Assembly: GCA_017311185.1 (NCBI GenBank) | Contig: JAESUZ010001735.1 | Span: 682,001 to 746,000 of the forward strand | Direction of reading: 5' to 3' | Source of the DNA: Proteles cristata cristata | Taxonomy: Eukaryota; Chordata; Mammalia; Carnivora; Hyaenidae | Length of the DNA stretch: 64,000 nucleotides | Part shown: positions 44,741 to 56,099 of the stretch, in pieces | Layout: every line of letters starts with the position of its first letter | Numbering within the stretch: position 1 is the stretch's first letter | Program-made: the position numbers and the translations under genes | Notes under the pieces: model-generated | Seen by the model: the letters and a program-made list of their open reading frames with translations, nothing else | Told to the model about the DNA's origin: nothing | Database searches by the model: none

Positions 44741-45926
44741 ATCTGCTTAAAACTTGCCATGTTTAGGGACAAAAGCCTGTGGCAGAAAAGTGAGATTGTA
44801 TATTGAAGCAACCAATAAATTTTTAGTAACCAGGAAAAGCTGTTAAGAGAAGTTGTTAATATCTAATAGTTAATTTTAACATCTTAAATATTCTATACCA
44901 AAAATTCCCATCAAAAATACATGAAACTACATGATTCATTTAATAGACTTATATTTACATACCAATTCTGTGTAAAGCATTATGCTACAGAAGGTATAAA
45001 GACAAGAGACAGAACAAAACTTCCAGGAGCTTGTAATATAGAAGGAAAAATGGCTTTTATACCAAAACCTCAAATTATCTGCATAAAAAAAATACACTAA
45101 TTGTCATTTGAACCAATTTGGAAGAATTTGGTGAAATCTGGACAAAGACTAGAGTAAGGAGAAAGCAGAAGGAAGACCATTTCATTTATGTAACCATTTA
45201 TGTTTCATCTAACTATACTTTCATACCTTCTACAAATATTTACTGATAACAAACTGGATCATTTGTATGGGTTCAGTAATTTAAATACGTGTTTCATTTA
45301 TTCAAAGGAGGCTAAGAATATAGTGTAGAGTATAAGAAGGGACATCATTAAATAGAAGTAGGGTCTGATGGGAAACTGTTAAGTGGAGGTATGCTCTAAC
45401 CACTTTGCTTAAATTATTAGATAAACAAATAAAAATACAAGTAAATTTCTGGATCAAAAATCCCTACCATAAGGTCTCAGGGAGGAGTGCTCTGAGGACT
45501 CTAATCATACATCTGTCTAATAAGGGTGAGGGGACTAATGACAGTCTCACCAAGTGATAAGAGAATGCTTTTAGACAAAGGACTCTTGTCTCAGAACAAA
45601 TCTCAAATTGTTCAGGCAACAGCCATGCCAAATCAGTCTACTGCTCCTGACATAAGAATTTTTCTCCTTTAACATTTCTTCTAAAATGTCTCATGCCACT
45701 GACCAAATTTCTACTTAGGGATTTATTTTTCCATTTTTCTCTCTAAATCAGTCCCTTGCTTTTTATATATAAAGCACTGCTCCCCCTTGAAATGTCTTTG
45801 GAAATATAATCTTGCTATCTTCCTTTTCTGCAAGGGCTAACCCACGCCCAAATGAAGTGGGTGGTACTTATTTTTAGTTTTCTCTTTTTACTTAGTATCT
45901 TAGTAAGTTCAAATATATCACAGCTC
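44741..45926. other. Mostly unique intronic sequence with an L2 trace
   Basis: 44935-45070 reads as antisense L2 3' end ('gtgtaaagcattatgctaca', 'aacttccaggagcttgtaat'). The rest is not recognised. A good-looking minus donor near 45570 (CACTTG/gtgaga) has an in-frame stop upstream and no clear acceptor. Confidence 0.5.
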
Positions 45927-46104
45927 AGGGAGCCTGGGTGGCTCAGTCAGTTAAGCTTCCAACTCTTGATTTTGGCTCAGGTTCTCACAGTTCATGAGAT
46001 TAAGCCCAGGTCGAAGCCTGCTTCGGATTCTCTCTCTACTCCTCCCGATTGCACGTGCTTGCTCTCTCTCTCTCTCTCTCAAAATAAATAAACATTTAAA
46101 AAAT
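45927..46104 (+). mobile_element. CAN-SINE, type O, shortened
   Basis: Head gggagcctgggtggctcag. The body is deleted between 'gcccagg' and 'gcctgcttcgg'. Target duplication aata(t/c)atcacagc on both sides. Confidence 0.9.
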
Positions 46105-46345
46105 ACATCACAGCACACTTAACGTAATGGCTGCTATATTTTATGTATCAAATTAAATTAACAGATATTCATTAAACTTCTACCATGAGCAAGTTACTAC
46201 TGTGGCTACAAAGTCAAGAAAGACACTTACCAAGTAAAACATTTTTATTTAAGCAAAAACTACACTTAAAGATTTCTAGTATTAATAGCTACCAATTATC
46301 AATTGCTTTCTATGTGCAAGGCTCTATGCTAAGCATTTAGTTTTC

Positions 46346-46549
46346 TTTTTTTACAAATGTTTATTTTTGAGAGAGAGAGAGAGAGAAAGAGACAGGGAAA
46401 GAAGCGCAGAGAAAGAAAAAAGGAGGAGGCTCTAAAGAGGACTTTGCACTGAGAGCAGAGAGCCCTATGCGGGGCTTGAACCCACGAACCACAAGATCAT
46501 GACCTGCGCCAAAATCAAACACTCAACCAACCGAGCCACCCAGGCACCC
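46346..46549 (-). mobile_element. CAN-SINE, type O, inside the MIR
   Basis: Antisense, complete; ends gagccacccaggcacccc. ctctatgctaa occurs just before and just after it. Confidence 0.93.
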
Positions 46550-46606
46550 CTCTATGCTAACCATTTTAACCCTCAACACAATCTTTGAGGTAACAGTCGC
46601 ATTAAA

Positions 46607-46692
46607 AAAAATTTTTTTAATAGGCTCTATACCCAACGTGGGGCCAAGATCAAGAATCACAATCTCTACGAACTGAACTAGCCAGGCACCCG
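46607..46692 (-). mobile_element. CAN-SINE, type S, inside the MIR
   Basis: Short antisense copy: A/T tail, 'aggctctatacccaacgtgg', 'ccaagatcaagaatcac', 'gaactagccaggcaccc'. No CT tract. Confidence 0.78.
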
Positions 46693-46750
46693 AGTAATAT
46701 TCCCATTTTTCAGACGATGAAACTGAGACTTAAAGAAGTCACTTCCCTTT

Positions 46751-46940
46751 GGGGGTGCCTGGGTGACTCAGTCAGTTAAGTGTCTGACTTCTGACTTTGG
46801 TTCAGGTCATCATCTCACATTTCATGCGATCAAGCCCCAAACTGGGCTCTGTCCTGATAGTGCAGAGCCTGCTTGTGATTCGGTCTCTCCTTCTTTCTCT
46901 ACCCCTCCTCCCACAAAATAAGTAAACTTAAAAAAAAACA
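46751..46940 (+). mobile_element. CAN-SINE, type O
   Basis: Head gggggtgcctgggtgactcag; tail decayed to aaaataagtaaactt. Confidence 0.9.
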
Positions 46941-47530
46941 AAGGTTGACAATAGTCTCTGCTTTGCTATCCTGCCTGCTGCTTCCTTGCAGTGTATTCGA
47001 TAAATTTTTAATTCCTAAAAAAACTCATTTTCCAATGGTTACAAAGTTATCATGTGGGAATACCAATATTCAAATTCAGTTATTCTGACTTCATAGTTCT
47101 CATATAACCCATACAATATTCTAATGGGGAGACCTGGTTAATAGAAATACAGGGAAATATAATTTTAAAAAATTATTGGGACATCAAGGGAGCTCTTTTA
47201 TAGGCAATTGTTTCTTAGATATGATTACAAATGCATAAGCAACAAAAGAATAAATTGGTCTTCTTCAAAATTAAAAATGCTTGTGCTTCAAAGGATACCA
47301 TCAAGAAAGTGAAAAGACAATCCAAAGGAAAAAAATATTTATAAACATATATCTGACAAGGGACTTACATAGAGAATACAAAAAACAACTACAATTCAGT
47401 AATAAAAATACAACTCAATTTTAAAAAGGGCAAAGGTTTTAAATAGAAATTTCTCCCCCAAAATAAACAAATGACTAATAATCACGTGAATAGAGGATTA
47501 ATATCATAAACCATCAAGGAAATATAAAAG

Positions 47531-47729
47531 AGGCACCTGGGTGGCTCAGTTGGTTAAGCATCTGACTGGCTCAGGTCATGATCTCAAGGTTTATAGGTTT
47601 GAGCCCCACATCAGGCTCTGTGCTGACAGCTCAGAGCCTGGAGCCTGCTTCAGATTCTGTCTCCATCTCTCACTCTGCCCCTCTCTCTCTCAAAAATAAA
47701 TAAACATTAAAAAGAACTTAAAAAAAAAA
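47531..47729 (+). mobile_element. CAN-SINE, type O
   Basis: Head gaggcacctgggtggctcag; part of the A-B box spacer is missing (ctgactggctcagg). Flanks gaaatataaa and gaaatacaaa. Confidence 0.92.
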
Positions 47730-47756
47730 AGAAATACAAATTAAAATCACAATGTT

Positions 47757-47887
47757 GGGGTGCCTGGGTGGCTCAGTTGGTTAAATTTCCAACTCCTGAT
47801 CTCAGCTCCTGTCTTGATCTCAGGGTCATGAGTTCAAGTCTCAGTTGGGCTCCACGCAGGGCGTGAAGCCTACTTAAAAAAAAAAAA
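47757..47887 (+). mobile_element. CAN-SINE, type S
   Basis: Head ggggtgcctgggtggctcag; body ends 'gggcgtgaagcctactt' then poly(A), without a CT tract. Target duplication aaatcacaatg on both sides. Confidence 0.9.
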
Positions 47888-48530
47888 TCACAATGAGATG
47901 CCATTTCACACCTACTAGGATAGCTATAATAAAAAATAACAAATGTTGATGAAAGCGTAGAGGAAGAGAAGCCCTTATACACTGCTGGTGTAGTAATGTA
48001 ATACTACATCACTCAGCTCCTAGGTATAAACTCAGTTCTGCCTCTAGGTATTTACCCAAGAGAAATTAAACATATGTCCACACAAAAACTTGGATACAAA
48101 TATTCATAACAATGTTAATCATAAAAGACAAAAGGTAAAAACAACACAAATGTCTCAGCAACTGGTAAATAGATAAAATGTAGTATATACATATAATGAA
48201 ATGTTAGCAATTAAAAGAAGTACTGATGCATCTTCAACATGATGAACCTTGAGAACATTATGCTTAATGAAAGAAGCCAATCACAAAAGACCACAAATTG
48301 TATGACTCTATTCATGGGAAATGTCCAAAATAAGCAAATTTATAGACACACAAAGTAGATTAGTAGTTGCCTAGGGCTAAGAAAGTAATTTGGGAGAAGA
48401 TAGGAAGTGACTGCTTATAGGCATAAGATTTATTTTTAGGGTGACAAAAATATTCTAAAATTAATATAGTGGTGATGGCTGCACACTTTATGAATATACT
48501 AAAACCCAATGAATTGTACACTTTAAAGTT

Positions 48531-48740
48531 TATATTTTTATTTTGAGAGAGAGAGAGAGACAGCATGAGTGCATGAACAGGGGTGGTGCAGAGAAAGAGA
48601 GAGGGAGAAAGAGAATCCCAAGCAGGCTCTGAACAGTGGGTGCAGAACCTGACACAGGGTTCAAACCCACGAACCATGAGATCAAGACCTGAGTCAAAAT
48701 CAAGAGTTGGACACTCAACTGACAGCCACCCAGGTACCCC
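48531..48740 (-). mobile_element. CAN-SINE, type O
   Basis: Antisense; ends cagccacccaggtacccc. Target duplication gaattgta(c/t)actttaaa on both sides. Confidence 0.93.
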
Positions 48741-49014
48741 TGAATTGTATACTTTAAAAGGATGAACTGTAAATAGGCAAATTTTATAGGGACACAGTAA
48801 ATATCCCACTGCTGTAACTCACTGTGTAATGATTAATGGATAACATGTTTCTATCTTTCTACTGAAAAGAATAATATTTAGAATAAAAAGTGTAAAACAA
48901 ACTTTGTAAGAGGGAACTGAAGATAAACATTGTAAGAGAGCACCTGACTGTTCCAAATGAATCCACCACTCATGATCTGAACAAATTATACTCCAGGACT
49001 TCGATAAAACTTGC

Positions 49015-50340
49015 AGGTTAAATGGAAAAAAAGGCAGTCTCTTCAGCAAACGGTGCTTAGAAAACTGGCCAGTGAGATGCAAAAGAATGGAACTAGACCA
49101 CTTTTTTACACCATACTAAAAATGAATTCAAAATGGATGAAAGACCTAAATGTAAGACAGGAAACCATCAAAATCCTACAGGAGAAAACAGGTAGCAACC
49201 TCTTTGACCTGGCCACAGCAACTTCTTACTACATGTGTCTCTAGAGACAAGGGAAAGAAAAACAAGATGAACTACTGGTACTTCATCAAGATAAAAAGCA
49301 CAACAAAGTAAAGAATCAACAAAATTCAAATGCAACCAATGGTATGAAAGAAGATATTGGACATATCCAAATGACATATTGGATAACGCATTAGTATCCA
49401 AAATCTATAAAGAATCTGTCAAACTCAACACCCAAAAAACAATCCTGTAAAGAAATGGGCAGAAAACATGAATAGACACTTTTCCAAAGACATCCAGATG
49501 GCTAACACACATATGAAAAGATGTTCAACATCACTCATCATCAAGGAAATACAAATCAAAACCACAATGAGATTCCATCTCACATTTGTCACAATAGCTA
49601 AAATTTACAACTCACGCAACAATAGACACTGGTGAGGATGTGGAGAAAGGGGAGCCCTTTTGCACTGTTGGTGGGAATGCAAACTGGTACAGCCTCTCTG
49701 GAAAACAGAATGAGCTTCCTCAAAAAAATTAATAAATAAAAACAGAACTACCCTACAATCCAGCAATTGCACTACTATTTATCCAAAGAATACAAAAATG
49801 CTGACTCAAAGAGACACACGTACCCTAATGTTTACAGTGGCACTATCAACAATAGCCAAATTATGGTAAGAGCCCAAACGTCCATTGACTGATCAATGGA
49901 TAAAGATGTGGTATATAAACACACTGGAATATTACTCAGCAATCAAAAAGAATGAAATCTTGCCATTTGCAACAACATGGATGGGAACTAGAGTATATTA
50001 TGCTAAGCAGATAAGTCAGTCAGAGAAACAAAAGCAATGTATGATTTTACTATGTGGAATTTAAGAAACAAAACAGATGCACATACAGAAAGGGATGGAA
50101 AAATAGAGTAAGATAAAAAACAGAGATGGAGGCAAACCATAAGAGACTCTTAAATACAGAGAACAAACAGGGTTGCTGGAGATAAGGTGAGGGAGGATGG
50201 GCTAAATGGGTGTTGGGCATTAAGGAGGGCACTTATTGGGATGAGCACTGGGTGTTGTAAGTAAAAGATGAACCACTAAATTCTACTCTTAAAACCAATA
50301 CTACACTATATGTTAACTAATTTGAATTTAAATAAACAAC
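49015..50340 (+). mobile_element. Carnivore L1 3' end (ORF2 C-terminus and 3' UTR)
   Basis: Well-ordered L1 text: 'aaaactggccagtgagatgc', 'ggatgaaagacctaaatgta', 'aatgggcagaaaacatgaat', 'gaggatgtggagaaagggga', 'ccagcaattgcactactatt', 'atgagcactgggtgttgtaa'. Older than the copies at 1101 and 17551; frames are broken several times. Confidence 0.88.
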
Positions 50341-50354
50341 AACAACAAAAAACC

Positions 50355-50552
50355 TCGAGTGCCTGGATGGCTCAGCCAGTTGAACATCCAACTTCAGCTC
50401 AGGCCATGATCTTTCAGTCTGTGAGTTCTAGCCCCACATCAGGCTGTCAGCACAGAGCCTGTTTTGGATCCCCTATCCTCCCCCCCCCCAACCTTTGTCC
50501 CTTCCCCATTTGTGCTCCCTGGCTCTCAAAAATAAATAAACCTTGAAAAAAG
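50355..50552 (+). mobile_element. CAN-SINE, type O
   Basis: Head cgagtgcctggatggctcag; C-rich tract at 50480-50490; tail aaaataaataaaccttg. Confidence 0.9.
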
Positions 50553-50716
50553 AAACTTTCAGGTTAACTCAATAAATCACTGAATGAAATCTGAATTTGA
50601 GTAAAAATAGGGAACTTGCTAGAAATTATAGAAAACTGGTGGTAACTAAATTTTTAATTTTTACAAGGAGAAAGGAGGGTAGAATCTGCAAACCATAAGT
50701 CAAAAATCTCAGCACT

Positions 50717-50928
50717 GGGGCGCCTGGGTGATTTAGTTAGGTAAGCATCTGATTCTTGGTTTTAGCTCAGGTCATGATCTCACAGTTCATGAGCTTGCGC
50801 CCTGCATCAGGCTCTAAAAGCACGGAGCCTGTTTGGGATTCTCTCTCCACCTCTCTCTCTCTCTGCCCTTCCCCTACTCTTTCTCTCTCCCTCAAAATGA
50901 ATAAACTGGAAAACAAATTTTAAAAAAA
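50717..50928 (+). mobile_element. CAN-SINE, type O
   Basis: Head ggggcgcctgggtgatttag. Flanks aaaaatctcagcact and aaagatctcagtact. Confidence 0.92.
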
Positions 50929-50989
50929 GATCTCAGTACTGAACCCAAATACGATTCTAGAAAGAACTACTCAAAAGTTTTGCTTTTTA

Positions 50990-51204
50990 TTTTTTTTAAA
51001 TATTTTTATTTTATTTCTAGGAGACAGAGAGACAGCGTGAGCAGGGGAGGGCCAGAGAGAGAGGGAGTCACAGACTGAAACAGGCTCCAGGCTCTGAGCT
51101 GGCAGTCAGCACAGAGCCCGACGCGGGGCTCGAACCCACGAACCGCGAGATCATGACCTAAGCGAAAGTCAGACGCTTAACCGACTAAGCCACCCAGGCG
51201 CCCC
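50990..51204 (-). mobile_element. CAN-SINE, type Y
   Basis: Antisense, complete. Target duplication aaaagttttgctttt on both sides. Faces the sense SINE at 50717 at 60 bp, forming an inverted pair. Confidence 0.95.
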
Positions 51205-51473
51205 AAAAGTTTTGCTTTTTAAACAATTTTTAAAAAGTAACCACCAAATCAGAATAGATTTATAAAAAAATCATGCCAGACTAATCCCATCCCCTTTGGA
51301 TAGAATTAACATAGTATATATGGGATTTTTACAAAGTTTTAGATGAAAAATTTCATGATATAAAAATAGGGAAATACAGACAAAATGGGAGCACAATTAA
51401 TGGCATTTTTTGCACAGCTAAGCCTATGAGAGTGTTAATTAATTGATCAATATCAACTTAGAAATGACTTCTG

Positions 51474-51708
51474 GTGCTCCTGGGTGGTCAGTTGGTTTAA
51501 GTGTCCAACTCTTGATTTTTGGCTCATGATCCTGAGGTTCCTTTTGGCTCAGATTCCTGAGATTGAGCCCTGCATCAGGCTGCATGCTGACCTAGGAGTC
51601 TGCTTGGGATTCTCTCTCCCCCTCTCTCTCTGCTCCTTCCCCACTCATGCTTGCTCTCTTTCTCTCCCTTTCTCTCTCTCTCAAAAAACAAACAAACAAA
51701 ACAAAAAA
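51474..51708 (+). mobile_element. CAN-SINE, type O, with internal duplication
   Basis: Head gctcctgggtggtcagttgg. The body repeats a segment: 'ttggctcatgatcctgaggt' then 'ttggctcagattcctgagat'. Flanks gacttctgg and gacttctaatgg. Confidence 0.87.
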
Positions 51709-51799
51709 ACGACTTCTAATGGAGTGAATCAGCATTCTGATTTGGCACAGTTCTGTAAAACACTTCCATCAATAACTTCAAAAGAAATATAGTGGGCAT

Positions 51800-52018
51800 G
51801 GGGCGCCTGGGTGGCTTAGTCGGTTAAGCGTCCGACTTTCGCTTGGGTCATGATCTCGCGGTTCATGGGTTCGAGCCCCGCGTCGGGGTCTGTGCTGACT
51901 GCCAGCTCAGAGCCTGGAGCCTGTTTCAGTCTGTGACTCCCTCTCTCTCTGACCCTCCCCTGCTCACGCTGTCTCTCTCTCTCTCTCTCCTAGAAATTAA
52001 AAAAAAAAAAGAAGATAA
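51800..52018 (+). mobile_element. CAN-SINE, type Y
   Basis: Complete. Target duplication aaaagaaatatagtgg(g/a)cat on both sides. Confidence 0.95.
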
Positions 52019-52039
52019 AAAAAGAAATATAGTGGACAT

Positions 52040-52660
52040 ATTTATCAAATTGTGTGTGTGTATGCACACGTGCGTGCATGTCTGTGTGTGTTATTCACTG
52101 TGGCACAACAAATTTCTACAAATTTAGTGGCTTAAAACACACATTTATTACCTAACAGATTCTCTGGATCAGGAGTCCAAGAATAGCTTAGTTGGGTCCT
52201 CTGTTTCAGTATCTGTTACAAGGCTGTAATCAAGCTATCAACCAAGACTGGGTCTCTTCTGAAGGCTCAAATGGGGAAGGATCTGCTTTCAAGTATACAA
52301 AGTTGGTAAAAATCAGTTTCTTGAGGGTTGTTGGTCTAAGAGCCTAGGTTCCAAACTAATTGTTGGTTAAATGCTTCACTTAGTTCTTTGCCATGTGGAT
52401 TTCTGCAAGATGTCCTCCCAGCAAGATGGAAGTCAGAACTTTTTTCATCACCTTTCCTGTAGTCTACCAACCACAGATCTTGCCAAAAGCTAAGGAGAAA
52501 GGATTACAAGAGAGTATGAATACCAAAAGGCAGGGACTATTGGAGACTATCTTAGGGTTTGCCACTGTGTATCCATCCAATATGCCAATACAGATCTTTT
52601 GCAATAGGTATTCCCTCTCTAAAACGTTCTTCCAAAATAAAGTTTCCTACAATCTCATCA
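52040..52660. mobile_element. Ancient interspersed repeat, LTR-like, family not named
   Basis: After a short TG-rich tract (52052-52092) the text 'tggcacaacaaatttctaca', 'tagtggcttaaaacacacat', 'caagactgggtctcttctga', 'gcaagatggaagtcagaact', 'gagtatgaataccaaaaggc' is a recognisable dispersed mammalian repeat. I could not assign the family by eye. Confidence 0.5.
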
Positions 52661-52858
52661 TCTAGTCAATGTTTTATTTATTGATGTTACTTTTAAGTCC
52701 TTGTCCCTATATTCAATTTCTACATATTTGTAGTAATTCTACAGCTAGTATTTTATATTATACATTTTCCTGAACATTATTCCATAGTAATTTTTTTCCT
52801 TTTGTCTGATTTTCTCTCCATTCCTTTGGACTATAACAAATGTTAAAAGCCTAATCTG

Positions 52859-53070
52859 GGGCGCCTGGGTGGCTCAGTCGGTTGAGCGTCTGACTTCGGC
52901 TCAGGTCATGATCTCACGGTTCATGGGTTCGAGCCCCGCGTCGGGCTCTGTGCTGACAGCTCAGAGCCTGGAGCCTGTTTCAGATTCTGTCCCTCTCCTG
53001 CTCATGCTGTCTCTCTCTCTCTCTCTCTCTCAGAAATAAATTAAACGCTAAACAAATTAAAAAAAAAAAA
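52859..53070 (+). mobile_element. CAN-SINE, intermediate type
   Basis: Head ggcgcctgggtggctcagtc, shortened before the CT tract (gattctgtccctctcctgc), tail cagaaataaattaaacgct. Flanks aaaagcctaatct. Confidence 0.93.
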
Positions 53071-53139
53071 AAGCCTAATCTATTTCTCCATATTTTTCTC
53101 TATAGTCCTTAAAATATATCCACATAAAGACAATGGAGG

Positions 53140-53420
53140 CAGTTTTTTAGATTACTGAAGCATGCACCAGGGAAAGGCAAATGAAATCTAGAACCACTCC
53201 TTGGGTGATAGCAACTGCCCTGATAAGACTTCTCACCAATCCAGAACATCCACATCATTTGAACTAATGCCCTGATGGACCCCTGGAATGACCTGCAATT
53301 ACCTTTACCTCATTATAATACTAAAATCTCTGCCCAAAGAGGTGCCTCAGCCTTATTTACATAACACACAATATATGTACAGGCATGTTTCATTAAGGTA
53401 CATGCACCCTTTTCTATTCA
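53140..53420. other. Possible ancient repeat, not identified
   Basis: Text such as 'actaatgccctgatggaccc' and 'caggcatgtttcattaaggt' has the look of an old dispersed element. I cannot name it, and found no coding potential. Confidence 0.35.
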
Positions 53421-53423
53421 TCC

Positions 53424-53530
53424 TGGGGTACCTGGCTAGCTCAGTTGGAAGAGTATGTGACTTGTGATCTCGGGCTCATGAGTTCAAGCACCATATTGGG
53501 TATACAGATTACTAAAAACAAAACAAAACA
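53424..53530 (+). mobile_element. CAN-SINE, type S
   Basis: Head ggggtacctggctagctcag; B box catgagttcaagcacc; ends 'gtatacagattact' and an AAAAC-rich tail. Confidence 0.78.
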
Positions 53531-53865
53531 AAAAAATGCAAATAAATAAATAACCAAACAAAATTACATATATACCACCTAACCCTAAACAAAAGGTACA
53601 CATTTACTGTCTTGGGGAGTCACAGCTTTGAAAGCTATTTTCCATAATTTTCTTATTTGCTGCAAATAAGATTACTTTGTGCAAAACAAAACAAAACCGT
53701 ACCCAAGTACACATATTTATATAGAGGTTGTTGTTATGGTTGTAGGGTTTTATAAATGGGATGATACATTTCTGAATACGTTTCTTTTTTCATCTAGTAT
53801 TTCATGGAAATAGTTCTAACTCATTCTGAGAGCTCTGTAATATTCTACAAAAGATCATTTATCCA

Positions 53866-53965
53866 GGGGTGCCTGGCTGGCTCAGTCAGTAGAGTATGCA
53901 TGCAACTCTGGATCTTGGAGTCTTGGGTTCAGGCCCCACATTGGGTGAAGAGCCTACTTACTATT
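53866..53965 (+). mobile_element. CAN-SINE, type S
   Basis: Head aggggtgcctggctggctcag less one base; B box cttgggttcaggcccc; ends 'gaagagcctacttact'. Confidence 0.8.
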
Positions 53966-54029
53966 CTCTGTACTTATCACCTCCTTCTGTGCTGATTTTG
54001 TTACTAAGGGATAGATTCCAGAGTGGAAT

Positions 54030-54480
54030 TCTTTTAGTTCTCAAATATTTTAAGTTCTTTCTCACCCTAGAACCTTTGCACATGTTAGTTTCTTTTCCTA
54101 AAATGTTTCCTAACGCACAATCTGCAATTTTATGTTTATTTATAATTATTTAAGGTCTCTCTTATCACACAAGTTTCTTGACAGCCGAAAACTATCCATC
54201 CTTTAGGCAGTTTTCCCCCCCATACTTTAGGTTGTATTTCAGCTTACATGTACTTGATTACAGAGGTTTTCCATGAACTCCAATCCCAATTGAGCCCCCA
54301 TCATATTTTCTCACAGGCCCTCAACTTCTCTTTTTAGAGTTATCACGATTTGTAATTATATATTTATTTGTGTGATTATTTAATGTTGGTCTCCACAACC
54401 AGGTCTGCAGGGAACACATCTATTTTGTCCACCAGTGTAACCCTCACCCTCAAAGGAGTGTATGGCACATGAAAGATGTA
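54030..54480 (+). mobile_element. L2 LINE 3' end fragment
   Basis: 'cctagaacctttgcacatgt' and 'aggtctgcagggaacacatc', 'ttgtccaccagtgtaaccct' follow the L2 3' end in order. Strongly diverged. Confidence 0.6.
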
Positions 54481-54550
54481 AAAAGTTGTTTAATACTGAA
54501 GGAATTCTTTTTTTGAATATTAAAAGAATTCTTTTTAAAAATATTTTTAA

Positions 54551-54780
54551 GGGGCACCTGGGTGGCTTAGTCGGTTAAGTGTCCGACTTTCACTTAGGTC
54601 ATGATCTCGTGGTTCGTGGGTTCGAGCCCCGCGTCGGGCTCTGTGCTGACTGCCAGCTCAGAGCCTGGAGCCTGTTTCGGCTGTGACTCCCTCTCTCTCT
54701 GACCCTCCCCTGCTCACGCTGTCTCTCTCTCTCTCTCTAGAAATAAATAAAACATTAAAAAAAATTAAAAATAAATAAAT
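54551..54780 (+). mobile_element. CAN-SINE, type Y
   Basis: Complete, with an AAAT-extended tail. Target duplication aaaaatatttttaa on both sides. Confidence 0.94.
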
Positions 54781-54805
54781 AAAAATATTTTTAATATATA
54801 TATAT

Positions 54806-54966
54806 ATTTATTTATTTATTTTGCGAGAGACAGCGCAAATAGGGGGAAGGAAAGAGAGAGAGGGAAAGAGAGAATCCCAAGCAGGCTCCGACTGCCAGTG
54901 CAGAGCCCAATGTGGGGCTCAAACTCATGACCCTCAAGATCATGAGCTGAGGCAAAGTTGGATGTG
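54806..54966 (-). mobile_element. CAN-SINE, type O, head lost
   Basis: Antisense; ends at 'gctgaggcaaagttggatg', lacking the head complement. Confidence 0.85.
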
Positions 54967-55254
54967 TCTAAATATTGAAAGAATTCTTAGAGGAGGACAG
55001 GGCTTGAAGAAAATCATTCTTTCAATAACAATTTTTAACAGATGAAATCTGCTTTGTGTTCATAAGACAATTTTAGTGTTCATCTATGTCAAAGGAACTA
55101 GTGTTAACACCAACAAAATTTCACAAGGGCAGAACAATTAGCTCTAAGGGATGGCAGATCTCTGAAGAACAGTATGAAGTCTAAGGAAGGAATGTAGAAA
55201 AGGCCAATGGAATTTTGAGAGAGATAACCATGGAATAGTTTCTCACTGATTGAT

Positions 55255-55420
55255 TTATTCACTTAACGATTTATTTATTGAGCACCCACCTATGCCAGAC
55301 AAGGGGCTATAGTAGCTAACCAGGACAAAAACACAAAGACAAACCCAGCCCTCATGTGAAGCAGATAATAAGAAGAGTAAGCAATTTATATCGTATGTTA
55401 GCAAGCTGAAAAGTGCTATA
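55255..55420 (-). mobile_element. L2 LINE fragment
   Basis: 'tttattgagcacccacctat', 'gccagacaaggggctatag', 'cagccctcatgtgaagcaga' match the antisense L2 terminus. Confidence 0.65.
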
Positions 55421-56095
55421 GAGAAAAAAGAGGGGAGCTAGAAATCAAGGAGGTATCAGGAAAGAGCAGTTTTTTAAAGGATGGTCAGGGTAGATCTTAG
55501 GAAGTTTGAGCCAAGACTTGGGGAAGTGAAGGACTCAGCCATAAGATATGAAAATCTTAAAGAAAAGTGTTTTAGAGAAAGTCAGTACAAAGGCCCTGAG
55601 GTAGGAACATGCCTCATGCATATAAGGAATAGCAAAGAAATCAATGAGACTGGGGACTCACTGGCTTGACATAGAAAAAAGACTGAAATTTATTAGTTGC
55701 CTTAACAGACCATACCACTTTTTTCCTCCTTACTCCAGGTGCTATACTGAGTCATGTGCACACTCATTTAACATGACTTGCCTCTTTCTCCCTACATCTA
55801 TATAACATCCAGGGTGAGCCTCTTGAATTTCCACATCAGTTTCAATCTTGGGATTTTATAACTTCCTAAATACGGAGAATTATACCTGACTTATTTGCAT
55901 AGTTTGTTGTAAGGGTCCTGAAGCTAAGACCCTAATTGTATTTTAAAATAATTGACTGGGACCAGGGCACTACTAAAAGGATGCACTGAGACAATTATTA
56001 TACTGTACTAAATTATTACAATTCATAGCAAAGGACCAATACTTCCTACACCAACCAATCCCCTTCCTTCACTTTTTCCAAAACCTACTTCAAAA
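55421..56095. other. Unique intronic sequence
   Basis: A 62-codon frame at 55481-55669 has no recognised motif. 55430-55680 may continue the antisense L2 ('aaaggccctgaggtaggaac'). Confidence 0.4.
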
Positions 56096-56099
56096 CCAT

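Larger units (their letters stand above)
46265..46750 (-). mobile_element. MIR SINE split by two SINE insertions
   Basis: Pieces 46265-46345 ('tctatgtgcaaggctctatg'), 46550-46605 ('aaccctcaacacaatctttg') and 46693-46750 ('tattcccatttttcagacga', 'gaaactgagacttaaagaag') are co-linear with an antisense MIR. Confidence 0.82.
47160..48530 (+). mobile_element. L1M ORF2 3' end remnant
   Basis: 'gatatgattacaaatgcata', 'cttcaaaggataccatcaag', 'cacaatgagatgccatttca', 'ctaggtatttacccaagaga', 'ttgagaacattatgcttaat', with a 3' UTR to 48530. SINEs at 47531 and 47757 interrupt it, and the SINE at 48531 sits in its 3' end. Confidence 0.75.

Noticed and set aside
45540..45600. Minus-strand donor CACTTG/gtgaga considered as an upstream TMEM116 coding exon
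   Set aside because: In the required phase there is a TGA and no ATG before the donor, and no convincing acceptor.
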